This document shows, piece after piece, positions 1 through 8,619 of a stretch of DNA of 64,000 nt. Position 1 is the first letter of the stretch, and each line of letters opens with the position of its first letter. Under the pieces are notes generated by a model that saw only the letters and a list, made by a program, of their open reading frames with translations, had not been told where the DNA came from and ran no database searches. Position numbers and translations under genes: made by a program. Location: NCBI RefSeq assembly GCF_030388665.1, contig NZ_CP128846.1, positions 3,202,001 to 3,266,000 on the forward strand, written 5' to 3'. Origin of the DNA: Streptomyces flavofungini (lineage in GTDB: Bacteria; Actinomycetota; Actinomycetes; Streptomycetales; Streptomycetaceae).

Positions 1-3000
1 ACGCGGTGGGGGGTGCGGCGGGCGTACTCGGTGCGCTCGAAGGCCTCCTTGAGCGCTTCCAGGTCGCGCTCGTCCGCGATCTCCGCCTCGCCGGGGCCGC
101 CGCCCGGCAGCTCGTCCGGGCCGAGCATGGGCAGCCGCAGCTCCTCGAAGCGTGCCTCCACCCAGGCGTGGAAGCGGGTGCCGCGGCGGGCCGCCGGCTG
201 CGGCGGCCGGGGCATGGGCCGCGCCAGCTCCTGCGCGAGGGCGTCCGGGTCGGCTGCGAGGCGGAGCAGCTGGGAGGCGGTGAGTGTGGTCGGCAGGAGG
301 ACGTCGCGGACGCTCTCGCGGGTGCGGAGCAGCTCGCCGGTGAGGGCGTCCAGGTCGCGGTCCCAGGAGGCGAGGGTGCGGGATTCCTCCGGGGTGAGGC
401 GCGGGGTCGCCCGGGGGGCGCGGGCGTGCGGGATGGCGTCCCTGGCGAGGGCCGTCTCGTCGGACGCGGTGTGCCTGGGGTGCGGCGGGGTCGGGGGCTC
501 CGGGGGCGTGGGGCGCCGCGTGGACCAGGTGTTCCACTCCGAGGGGTCATCGGCGCCCGTTTCATGGGCGGCGTCGTCTCCGAAAGCGTCTTCTCCGAAA
601 GCGTCGCCTTCGTAGGCGTCGGCGTCGCCTTCGTAGGCGTCGGCACCGGCTGCGTAGGCGTCGATCTCGTCGTCGTCCGGCGGAGGCGGCCAGTCCGGGT
701 CCGTCGCGTACTCCGGGGGGTCGGGGGCGGCGTACGGGGAGGCGGGGCCGTCGGCGGCGGGATGGGGCTCCTCGTGGGAGCGGGCGTCGTCGGCCGCGAG
801 GCGGTCCAGGTGGGCGAGGACGGTGTCTGCGGCGGCGCGGCGGCGGGCCAGGGAGTCGGCGTCGAGGGGCAGCGGCCAGGCGTGGTCGGCCGTCTTCTCG
901 TGCAGCGCCGGGTTCTCCTCGTCCTCGTCCGGCTCGTCCGCCCAGGCCTCGATCTCGCCGTGGCCCGCCGCGCAGTGGTCGTACAGGGCGGTGAGGAAGT
1001 CGGACGGGCCCCGGGGCTTCTTCTGGGTGGGGCCCCACCAGTGGCCCGAGCCGAGCAGAAGGCTACGGGGGCGGGTGAACGTCACGTACCCGAGGCGCAG
1101 TTCCTCGGTGTGCTGGTGGTCCTTCATCTCGGCGTGGAAGGCCTTCATGCCCTTGGCGTCCCACGCGTCGACATCGGGGAGCGTGTCGGCGTCCCCGCGC
1201 AGGGCGTGCGGGACGACCTTGGCCTGGGCCGTCCACTTCTCGCGGCCCTGGGTGCTCGGGAACGTGCCGGTGACCAGGCCGGGCACGGCGACGACGTCCC
1301 ACTCCAGGCCCTTGGACTTGTGGGCGGTGAGGACCTTGACGGTGTTCTCGCCGCCGGGCAGGGCGTTGTCGAGGCCCTTCTCGTACTGGGCGGCGGTGCG
1401 CAGGAAGCCCAGGAAGGCGAGCAGAGAGGCGGAGGGGTCGTTGGCGGCGAAGGACGCGGCGATGTCCAGGAAGTTCGACAGGGTCTCGCGGCGGCGGGCG
1501 GCCAGGGCGTGCGGGGACGCGGAGAGCTCGACCTCCAGGCCGGTGACGGCGAGCACGCGGTGCAGGACGTCGAGGAGCGGGTCGGCCAGGGAGCGCCGCA
1601 GGTCGCGCAGTTCGGTGGCGAGGCGCGCGAACCGCACCCGGGCCTCGGCGGAGAACGGCAGCCCGTCCTCCCCGGAGCCGTCGCCGGGGGCCTCCAGGAA
1701 CGTGTCGAGCGCGTCCGCGAGCGATATCACCTCGGACGGGTCGACGCCCTCGACGGCCTCGGCGAGGCGCCGGTCGGCGTCCTCGGGTCCTTCGGGCGCG
1801 CTGTGCCGCACGAGGAGGCGGGCGCGGCGGCCCAGGAGGGCGAGGTCGCGCGGGCCGATGCGCCAGCGGGGGCCGGTCAGGAGCCGCACCAGGGAGGCGT
1901 TGGCGCCCGGGTCCTGGAGGACTTCGCAGACGGCGACGAGGTCGGCGACCTCGGGCAGGTGCAGCAGGCCGGACAGGCCGACGACCTCGACGGGGATGTC
2001 GCGGGCGACGAGGGCGGCCTGGATCTCGGCGAAGTCGCCGGCCGTGCGGCACAGGACGGCGATCTCCCCGGGGGCCTTGCCGGTGGCCACGAGGTGGGCG
2101 AGGGAGTCGGCGATCCAGTCGATCTCCTCGCTGTGGGTGCGCAGCAGGGCGCAGCGCACGCTGCCGTCGCGCTCGGCGCCCGGGGCGGGGCGCAGGGCCT
2201 CCACGCCCGCGTGCAGGGCGCGCAGCGGCGCGGCCAGGCTGTTGGCGAGGTCGAGGAGGCGGCCGCCGCTGCGGCGGTTCTCGCTGAGGGCGTGGCGCGT
2301 GGCGGGACGGCCGTCGGCGTGCGCGAAGTGGGCGGGGAAGTCGTCGAGGTTGGCCACGGAGGCGCCGCGCCAGCCGTAGATCGCCTGGCAGGGGTCGCCG
2401 ACCGCCGTCACGGGGTGGCCGGTGCCGCCGCCGAACAAGCCCGCCAGGAGGACGCGCTGGGCCACCGACGTGTCCTGGTACTCGTCGAGGAGGACGACGC
2501 GGAACTCCTCGCGCAGGATCGCGCCGACCTCCGGGCGGGTGCGGGCGAGGGTCGCGGAGTGGGCGATCTGGTCGCCGAAGTCGAGGAGGTCGCGGGTGCG
2601 CTTCGCCGCGCGGTACCGGTCGACGAGCTCGGCGAGCTGGAGGCGGGCGGTGGCCGTCTCGGGGACCTTGCGCAGGTCGGCGTTGGTGAGCTTGGCGCCC
2701 GCCAGGGTGCGGAGCAGTTCCACGTCGTGCGCCCGGAGGCGGTCGGGGGCCACCAGGTGCTCGGCCAGCTCGCCGTCGAGCGTGAGCAGGTCGCTGACGA
2801 GGTCGGGGAAGGAGCGGGTCAGCGCGGGGTACGGGCCGGGGGCCTCGCGCAGGACGCGGGCGGCGAGCTGGAAGCGGGTGGCGTCGGCGAGGAGGCGGGC
2901 GGTGGGCTCCAGGCCGATGCGCAGGCCGTGGTCGGCGAGGAGGCGGCCCGCGAACGCGTGGTACGTGGAGATGACCGGCTCGCCCGGCGGGTTGTCCGGG

Positions 3001-3296
3001 TCCACCGCGTCCGGGTCGGTGACGCCCGCCTTGATCAGCGCCTTGCGCACCCGCTCGGCGAGCTCGCCCGCCGCCTTGTTCGTGAACGTCAGGCCGAGCA
3101 CCTGCTCCGGGGCGACCTGGCCGGTGCCGACCAGCCACACCACGCGCGCGGCCATCACCGTCGTCTTCCCCGAGCCGGCTCCGGCCACGATCACCTGCGG
3201 GGCGGGCGGCGCGGTGATGCAGGCCGTCTGCTCCGGGGTGAACGGGATTCCGAGGAGCTCTTTGAGCTGCTCGGGGTCGGTGAGGCGAGGAGACAC
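1..3296 (-). CDS. adnB: AdnB-like UvrD/Rep helicase, 3' end outside window
   Basis: The gene enters from the left edge, so about 1,099 codons are visible and the C-terminus is missing. The N-terminus reads VSPRLTDPEQLKELLG, followed by a Walker A AGAGSGKTT and the helicase motif LGLTFTNKAAGELAERV, which place it in superfamily 1A. The visible end (DLEALKEAFERTEYARR) is the segment just before the RecB-type nuclease domain in AdnB proteins. Known of the family: AdnA and AdnB form a heterodimeric helicase-nuclease that resects double-strand breaks, and the adnAB locus has been reported as essential in Streptomyces. The start is taken as GTG at 3296; GTG at 3320 and 3326 are in frame and equally possible, as none has a clear ribosome binding site. 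AdnA lies upstream on the same strand, separated by a lipoprotein gene. Confidence 0.9.
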   Translation of the reverse strand, partial: MSPRLTDPEQLKELLGIPFTPEQTACITAPPAPQVIVAGAGSGKTTVMAARVVWLVGTGQVAPEQVLGLTFTNKAAGELAERVRKALIKAGVTDPDAVDPDNPPGEPVISTYHAFAGRLLADHGLRIGLEPTARLLADATRFQLAARVLREAPGPYPALTRSFPDLVSDLLTLDGELAEHLVAPDRLRAHDVELLRTLAGAKLTNADLRKVPETATARLQLAELVDRYRAAKRTRDLLDFGDQIAHSATLARTRPEVGAILREEFRVVLLDEYQDTSVAQRVLLAGLFGGGTGHPVTAVGDPCQAIYGWRGASVANLDDFPAHFAHADGRPATRHALSENRRSGGRLLDLANSLAAPLRALHAGVEALRPAPGAERDGSVRCALLRTHSEEIDWIADSLAHLVATGKAPGEIAVLCRTAGDFAEIQAALVARDIPVEVVGLSGLLHLPEVADLVAVCEVLQDPGANASLVRLLTGPRWRIGPRDLALLGRRARLLVRHSAPEGPEDADRRLAEAVEGVDPSEVISLADALDTFLEAPGDGSGEDGLPFSAEARVRFARLATELRDLRRSLADPLLDVLHRVLAVTGLEVELSASPHALAARRRETLSNFLDIAASFAANDPSASLLAFLGFLRTAAQYEKGLDNALPGGENTVKVLTAHKSKGLEWDVVAVPGLVTGTFPSTQGREKWTAQAKVVPHALRGDADTLPDVDAWDAKGMKAFHAEMKDHQHTEELRLGYVTFTRPRSLLLGSGHWWGPTQKKPRGPSDFLTALYDHCAAGHGEIEAWADEPDEDEENPALHEKTADHAWPLPLDADSLARRRAAADTVLAHLDRLAADDARSHEEPHPAADGPASPYAAPDPPEYATDPDWPPPPDDDEIDAYAAGADAYEGDADAYEGDAFGEDAFGDDAAHETGADDPSEWNTWSTRRPTPPEPPTPPHPRHTASDETALARDAIPHARAPRATPRLTPEESRTLASWDRDLDALTGELLRTRESVRDVLLPTTLTASQLLRLAADPDALAQELARPMPRPPQPAARRGTRFHAWVEARFEELRLPMLGPDELPGGGPGEAEIADERDLEALKEAFERTEYARRTPHR

Positions 3297-3395
3297 GTCA
3301 GAGAGGCTAGCGGCGGCCACTGACACCGGGGGCGGGACGGGTCGGTCCGTCGCCGCCGCGGGTGTCCGCGGCCGCCGTCACAGGAGCGAGGCGGA

Positions 3396-4088
3396 TCAGA
3401 GTCCCGCGAGCTGCTTCTGGTCGACGACGTCGCCGGGCGCCGGGGCCTTGATGTCGACGGACTCGCCCTGGCCGGTGAAGGTCGCCGTGCCCTTGCTGTC
3501 ACCGTTGTTGACGACCTTCAGGAAGTAGGGCTTGCCCTCCAAGGCGACGTAGAAGGAAGTGGTCTCGTCGCCCTTCTTCTTGACGAGCACAGCGGCCTTC
3601 TTGCCGTCGACCTCGGCGTCCTTCTCACGCTTGAGGCCCTTGAGCTTGTTGCTCTCGAACATGTCGCCGAGGGCGCAGGAACTCTTGCCCCCGGAGGACG
3701 CCTTCACCCAACGTCCCTTGACGCGTCCGGCGATCGTGGAGCTGGCTTTCGCCTTCCAGTACTTCTCGTCGGCCTTCATGTACGAGGTCTTGCCCACGGT
3801 GAGGATCTCGGAGTGGCCGTCCTTGCGCGAGTCGATCGTGGCCTTGCAGTCGCCGCCCTCGGCGATGACGAACGTGCCAGTGGTCTGCTCGCTTCCCTCC
3901 GTGACCTGGCTCTTCATCGTGAAGGAGCCCGCGTCCTTGGAGGCCTTGGAAGCCTTCTTGGCGATCTTGTCGGCGCTCATGCCCTTGAAGGGGTCCTTGT
4001 CGCCGCCGTCGCTGCTGCAGCCCGTGACGCCAATGACGGCGGCGGCGCAGGCGGCTACCGCTGCCAGGAGCTTCCGGTTGGCTGCCAT
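3396..4088 (-). CDS. Secreted lipoprotein, LppX/LprAFG-like
   Basis: A 230-aa protein with a basic start (MAANRKLL), a hydrophobic signal segment and a lipobox GVTGC with the lipidated cysteine at residue 24. The mature part is lysine-rich beta-type sequence (phrases such as FTMKSQVTEGSEQTTGTF and SYMKADEKYWKAK) typical of LolA/LppX-like outer-surface lipoproteins that hold hydrophobic ligands or serve as sensors. The ligand cannot be deduced. It sits on the same strand between adnA (121 bp upstream) and adnB (99 bp downstream), an odd place for a cell-envelope protein. A second lipoprotein of the same general type is encoded at 45576-46364. GGAGAA precedes the ATG at a usable distance. Confidence 0.85.
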   Translation of the reverse strand: MAANRKLLAAVAACAAAVIGVTGCSSDGGDKDPFKGMSADKIAKKASKASKDAGSFTMKSQVTEGSEQTTGTFVIAEGGDCKATIDSRKDGHSEILTVGKTSYMKADEKYWKAKASSTIAGRVKGRWVKASSGGKSSCALGDMFESNKLKGLKREKDAEVDGKKAAVLVKKKGDETTSFYVALEGKPYFLKVVNNGDSKGTATFTGQGESVDIKAPAPGDVVDQKQLAGL

Positions 4089-4209
4089 GTGTGCTTCTCC
4101 TCGGAAAGACAGTTCAGGTTCACCGAGACCTTAGATGGCCTGTGAGAGTGCTATGAGCACAGGTGAGCTCGACGTGACCTTGGCCACGGGCCGGGCGGTC
4201 AGCCGTCGG

Positions 4210-7200
4210 TCACTCCACGACCTGCTTGCCCTCCGGGCGGGCGCTGCACGAGGCGCGGAAGGCGCAGTGCGTGCAGTGCTGGCCGGTGACGGGCGTGAAG
4301 CGTTCGTCGAGGACCTTGCCCGCCGCCGTGGCGAGGAGCTCGCCGACCCAGTCGCCGGACAGCGGCTCCTGGGCCTGGACCTTCGGCAGCGCGTCACCGC
4401 CGTCCCTCTTGGCCGCGCCCTGGCGCAGCTGGACCAGCTCCGCGCCGCCCACGTCGGGACGTACGCCTTCGAAGACGTCGTCCGCGGCGCCCTCGCGCAC
4501 GGCGAGCTGGTAGACGGCCAACTGGGGATGGCGCTCGACGTCGGCGGCGCTCGGGGACTGCTTGCCGGTCTTGAAGTCCACTACGTAGGCGCGGCCTTCG
4601 CCATCGCGCTCGACGCGGTCCATGGAACCGCGTACGCGCACTTCGTAGGGGCCCGCTTCGAGCGTCACGTCGAAGTCGTGCTCACTGGCGACCGGGGCGC
4701 GGCCCGCGCGGGTGCCGTTGACGTGCCACTGGAGGAAGCGTTCGAGCGCCACGCGCGCGTGCTCCTTCTCCTGGTCCGACTTCCAGGGGGCGTCGAAGAC
4801 GAGGGCGTCCCAGACGGATTCGAGGCGTTCCATGAGGACGTCGAGGTCGGCGGGTGTGCGCCCGGAGGCGACCTCGTCGGCGAGGACGTGCACGACGTTG
4901 CCGAAGCCCTGGGCGGCCGTCGCGGGCGCGTCGGCCTTCACCTCGCGGCCCAGGAACCACTGCAGGGCGCAGGTGTTGGCGAGCTGGTCGAGCGCGCTCC
5001 CGGAGAGCGCGACGGGCTTGTCGCGGTCCCGCAGGGGCACAGCGCTCGCCGTCGGCTCGAACATGCCCCACCAGCGGTGCGGGTGCGCGGACGGCACGAG
5101 GGGGCGCTCGTCGGCGTCGCTGAGCGCGGCCAGGCGTGCCAGGCGCTGGGCCGCGGCCTCACGCAGGGCGTCCGACGCGTGCGGGTCGACAGTGGTGGCC
5201 CGCAGCTCGGCGACGAGCGCGGAGACGGACAGCGGGCGGCGCGGACGGCCCGTCACGTCCTTCGGCTCGACGCCGAGTTCGGTGAGGAACCGGGAGGGCT
5301 GGTCGCCGTCGTCGGCGGGCGCCTTCACAGCGGTGACGACGAGCCGTTCCTTCGCGCGCGTGGCGGCCACGTAGAACAACCGGCGTTCTTCGGAGAGGAG
5401 CGCCCCCGGGGTGAGCGGTTCGGCGATGCCGTCGCGTCCGATGCGGTCGGCCTCCAGGAGGGAGCCGCGGCGGCGCAGGTCGGGCCAGAGTCCCTCCTGG
5501 ACGCCCGCGACCACCACGAGCCGCCACTCCAGGCCCTTGGAGCGGTGTGCCGTCATCAGGCGCACGGCGTCGGGGCGCGCCGCGCGGCGCGTGAGCGTGT
5601 CGGCGGCGATGTCCTGCGCCTCGATCTCGTCGAGGAAGTTGAGGGCGCCGCGCCCGCCGGTGCGCTCCTCGGCGCGGGCCGCCGTCGCGAACAGCGCGCA
5701 CACCGCGTCGAGGTCGCGGTCGGCGTTGCGGCCCGCCGCGCCGCCGCGCCGCGCCGCGCGCTCCAGCCGCCTCGGCCAGGGCGTGCCGTCCCACAGGTCC
5801 CACAGCGCCTGCTCGGCGGTGCCGCCGTCCGCGAGGCGCCTCCTGGCCCGGCTCAGGAGCTCGCCGAGACGCTGGGCCCCCTTCGCGTACGAGGGGTCGT
5901 GCGCTATCAGTCGCTCGGGCTCGGCGAGGGCGCGGGCGAGGAGTTCGTCGGAGGGCGGCGGGAGGTGGTTGCCCGCGGCCCGCTCCTCCTCGCGCAGGGC
6001 CCGGCCGAGGCGCCGCAGGTCGGCGGCGTCCATGGCCGCGAGGGGGGAGGTGAGGAGGGTGAGGGCGGTCTCGGTGTCGAGCCAGGCGGGGGTGGTGGGC
6101 GCGGATTCTGCCTCGCCGAGCCCGTCCGGCTCACTCAGCTCGTCCGACACCTCTGGCTCGTCCGACTCACTCAGCCCGTCCGACACCCCTGGCCCGTCCG
6201 ACTCACCCAGCCCGTCCGACACCCCTGGCCCGTCCGACTCACCCAGCTCGTCCGACACCCCGGGCACGTCTGACTCCCCAGGCGCGTCCAGCTCACCTGA
6301 CCCGTCCAGCCTGTCCGGCTCCCCCAACTCATCCGTCACCCCTGGCGCGTCCCACTCACGTGACCCGTCCAGCTCACCCGGAACCCCCGACTCCCCCGAC
6401 GCCACGCCCTCCCCCAACGCCGCGCTTTCCCCCGACTCCGCCCGAGCCACCGCACGCAGCGCCGTCAGGAGTGCTGTCACCGCGGGCTCATGGCGCAGGG
6501 CGATGTCGTCGCCGTCTATGTCGAGGGGGACGCCCGCCGCGGTGAGGCCGCGGCGGAGGGACGGGATGGTGCGGGCGCCCGCGCGGACGAGGACGGCCAT
6601 CTCGTTCCAGGGGATGCCGTCCTCCAGGTGGGCCCGGCGCAGGATGTCGGCGATGTTGTCCAGCTCCGTGCCCGCGGTGGGATACGTACGGACGTCGACG
6701 CGGCCGCCGTCCCTGACGGCGGTCAGTTCCCGGTGGGCGCGCACCTTCTCCGCGGGCAGGCGGGTGAGCGGCATGCGGGCGGTGAGGAGGCGGGTGGCCG
6801 CGAGGAGCCGCGCGCCGGACCGTCGGGACGACGTCAGGACCTCGACCGGCGCCTCGGTGCCGTCCGCGCGCGGGAAGTCCGACGGGAAGCGGAGGATGCC
6901 GTTCACGTCGGCTCCCCGGAAGGCGTAGATCGACTGATCGGGGTCTCCGAAGGCGACGAGATCGCGCCCGCCGCCCGCGAGCGCGTGCAGCAGCCGCACC
7001 TGCGAGGGATCCGTGTCCTGGTACTCGTCGACGAACACCGCGTCGTACTGGGCGGCGAGCGCCCGCGCGACCTCGGGACGGCGGGCGAGCAGCACCGCGC
7101 GGTGCACCAGCTCGGCGTAGTCGAGCACCCCTTGGAGGTCGAGCACGTCCAGGTACTCGGCGAGGAACGCCGCCGCCGCGCGCCAGTCCGGCCTGCCGCC

Positions 7201-7836
7201 GCGCCGGGCGAAGGCGTCCAGGGCTGCGGGACCGAGGCCCAGTTCGCGGCTGCGCGCGAGCACCGCGCGGACCTCGTCGGCGAAGCCCCGCGTCGTCAGG
7301 CAGGCGCGCAGTTCGTCCGGCCAGCGCACCCGCGCGAGGCCCTCGCGCGCCAGGTCGGTCTGGCCCGCGAGGAGTTCGCGCACCGCCACGTCCTGCTCGG
7401 GTCCTGACAGCAGCCGCAGGGGTTCCACGAAGAGGTCGGCGTCCTGGTGGGCGCGGACGAGGGCGTAGCAGAACGAGTGGAACGTGGTGGCCTGCGGGGC
7501 GTCGGCCGCGCCGATGCGGTGCGCCATGCGGTCACGCAGCTCGACGGCCGCCCGGCGGCTGAACGTGAGCACCAGAACGCGCTCGGGATCGGTCCCCTTG
7601 GCCACCCGCGCGGCCACCGACTCCACCAGGGTGGTGGTCTTGCCAGTGCCCGGACCTGCGAGAACGAGCAGCGGACCGCCCGCGTGGTCAACCACCGAGC
7701 GCTGCCGTGCGTCCAGCTGAGGGGGGTCCGCGAGGACCGGCGGGGTGCGCAGGAGGCGATAGGCACCCGCAGTCCCCTGTCGCACCCGGAGGTACGACGG
7801 GTGCCGGGGGTGCCGGGCGGAGGAAAGGGAGCTCAC
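4210..7836 (-). CDS. adnA: AdnA-like helicase-nuclease with Fe-S nuclease domain
   Basis: A 1,208-aa SF1A helicase fused to a RecB-family nuclease. The N-terminal motor has Walker A LAGPGTGKTTTL near residue 60, VLTFSRRAAVELRDR, and DEYQDTDPSQ as motif II. The C-terminal nuclease shows His983, Asp1073 and the VVDFKTGK motif with Asp1087 and Lys1089. Cys956 (NTCALQWFL) plus Cys1188, Cys1191 and Cys1197 (HCTHCAFRASC) form the AddB/AdnA-type 4Fe-4S staple. Start is GTG at 7836. Known role: partner of AdnB in break resection and recombination. Odd feature: residues about 460-580 are an acidic Gly/Ser/Asp/Glu repeat insertion (see the repeat at 6102-6455) between otherwise conserved helicase blocks. 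Confidence 0.93.
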   Translation of the reverse strand: MSSLSSARHPRHPSYLRVRQGTAGAYRLLRTPPVLADPPQLDARQRSVVDHAGGPLLVLAGPGTGKTTTLVESVAARVAKGTDPERVLVLTFSRRAAVELRDRMAHRIGAADAPQATTFHSFCYALVRAHQDADLFVEPLRLLSGPEQDVAVRELLAGQTDLAREGLARVRWPDELRACLTTRGFADEVRAVLARSRELGLGPAALDAFARRGGRPDWRAAAAFLAEYLDVLDLQGVLDYAELVHRAVLLARRPEVARALAAQYDAVFVDEYQDTDPSQVRLLHALAGGGRDLVAFGDPDQSIYAFRGADVNGILRFPSDFPRADGTEAPVEVLTSSRRSGARLLAATRLLTARMPLTRLPAEKVRAHRELTAVRDGGRVDVRTYPTAGTELDNIADILRRAHLEDGIPWNEMAVLVRAGARTIPSLRRGLTAAGVPLDIDGDDIALRHEPAVTALLTALRAVARAESGESAALGEGVASGESGVPGELDGSREWDAPGVTDELGEPDRLDGSGELDAPGESDVPGVSDELGESDGPGVSDGLGESDGPGVSDGLSESDEPEVSDELSEPDGLGEAESAPTTPAWLDTETALTLLTSPLAAMDAADLRRLGRALREEERAAGNHLPPPSDELLARALAEPERLIAHDPSYAKGAQRLGELLSRARRRLADGGTAEQALWDLWDGTPWPRRLERAARRGGAAGRNADRDLDAVCALFATAARAEERTGGRGALNFLDEIEAQDIAADTLTRRAARPDAVRLMTAHRSKGLEWRLVVVAGVQEGLWPDLRRRGSLLEADRIGRDGIAEPLTPGALLSEERRLFYVAATRAKERLVVTAVKAPADDGDQPSRFLTELGVEPKDVTGRPRRPLSVSALVAELRATTVDPHASDALREAAAQRLARLAALSDADERPLVPSAHPHRWWGMFEPTASAVPLRDRDKPVALSGSALDQLANTCALQWFLGREVKADAPATAAQGFGNVVHVLADEVASGRTPADLDVLMERLESVWDALVFDAPWKSDQEKEHARVALERFLQWHVNGTRAGRAPVASEHDFDVTLEAGPYEVRVRGSMDRVERDGEGRAYVVDFKTGKQSPSAADVERHPQLAVYQLAVREGAADDVFEGVRPDVGGAELVQLRQGAAKRDGGDALPKVQAQEPLSGDWVGELLATAAGKVLDERFTPVTGQHCTHCAFRASCSARPEGKQVVE
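6102..6455 (-). repeat. In-frame 36-bp tandem repeats inside adnA
   Basis: A low-complexity tract of about 350 bp keeps the reading frame and encodes repeats such as GVSDGLGESDGP. The cleanest copies lie around 6160-6260 with a 36-bp unit containing CCCGTCCGACACCCCTGGCC; outer copies are diverged. The encoded segment is strongly acidic and presumably disordered. Confidence 0.85.
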
Positions 7837-8005
7837 GTGGATCGCCGGTCCTGGTGGGTGTACGGGTCAGAGGCGCGGCTGTGTGCCGGCTACGGGGTGA
7901 GTGTGCATGCGTGCTGTCGACGCTACGCCAGCGGATGAGCGGGGCGCGCGGCTTCCCTCTTACGGGCCACCGGACCGCCGCCGGGCCACCGCGTGCCGGA
8001 AGCTG

Positions 8006-8407
8006 TCAGGTGTGAGCCTCCGGAGCCGCGTCCGCCGCCCCGCCGTCCCAGCGCGCCCTGCGCATGTCCAGGCGCGGCAGGCTCCGCTCGGACGCGCGGC
8101 CCGCCTCCCGCAGCGGCGTGCCCTCCGCGCGGTAGGCCTCCAGGGCCCGCAGTTCGTGGCCGGGCAGCAGCACGCCGTCCGAGCGCACCACGCGCCACCA
8201 CGGCACCGCGCCGCCGTAGAGCGCCATCACCCGGCCGACCTGGCGCGGCCCGCCCTCCTCCAGCCACTCGGCGACGTCCCCGTACGTCATCACGCGCCCC
8301 GGCGGAATGCGCTCCGCCACATCGAGGACCCGTTCCGCGTACTCGGGGTACTCGGGTACGTCGGGGTGGTCCACCAGCTCCGGTCCCGGTCGGCTCTCCT
8401 CGCTCAT
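8006..8407 (-). CDS. Alkyltransferase-like (ATL) protein, MGMT family without catalytic Cys
   Basis: A 133-aa protein with the MGMT DNA-binding core: RVLDVAERIPPGRVMTYGDVAEWL (helix-turn-helix and arginine finger region) and RQVGRVMALYGGAVPWWRVV. In active O6-alkylguanine transferases the last motif is PCHRV with the acceptor cysteine; here it is PWWRV, so no alkyl transfer is expected. ATL proteins of this type bind O6-alkylguanine lesions and hand them to nucleotide excision repair; that role is inferred. Start at 8407 (MSEESRPG) is favoured because AGGA lies about 9 nt upstream; ATG at 8416 is an alternative. A homologue (Rv3204) occupies the same neighbourhood in M. tuberculosis, as far as I recall. 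Confidence 0.88.
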   Translation of the reverse strand: MSEESRPGPELVDHPDVPEYPEYAERVLDVAERIPPGRVMTYGDVAEWLEEGGPRQVGRVMALYGGAVPWWRVVRSDGVLLPGHELRALEAYRAEGTPLREAGRASERSLPRLDMRRARWDGGAADAAPEAHT

Positions 8408-8548
8408 CCGGCCCATCCTGCCGCATGGCACCGACAGGGTGGCGGCTCCGCGACAGAGGGTGCGGTAGGGCGTGCGACGAGGGACGAAGTGGCAAATCGT
8501 GACCGTTTCGCGCCCCCGGATTGCCCCCTGATGACCCCCGTTGTCAGC

Positions 8549-8560
8549 GTGGCATGCCAC
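8549..8560. promoter_or_regulatory. 12-bp palindrome in divergent promoter region
   Basis: GTGGCATGCCAC is a perfect palindrome located in the 212-bp space between the divergent ATL gene and the large membrane-protein gene. It could be an operator, but no cognate regulator is identifiable. Confidence 0.3.
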
Positions 8561-8619
8561 CATCGTGCGGGCGGTGACTGGTGATACGAGATCAAGAAGA
8601 GGCGACGGAGCAGCAGGGC

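Noticed and set aside
6..3323. A very long plus-strand reading frame across the left end
   Set aside because: Its product is compositionally odd and lacks motifs, while the opposite strand encodes a clear helicase; it is an antisense shadow caused by high GC.
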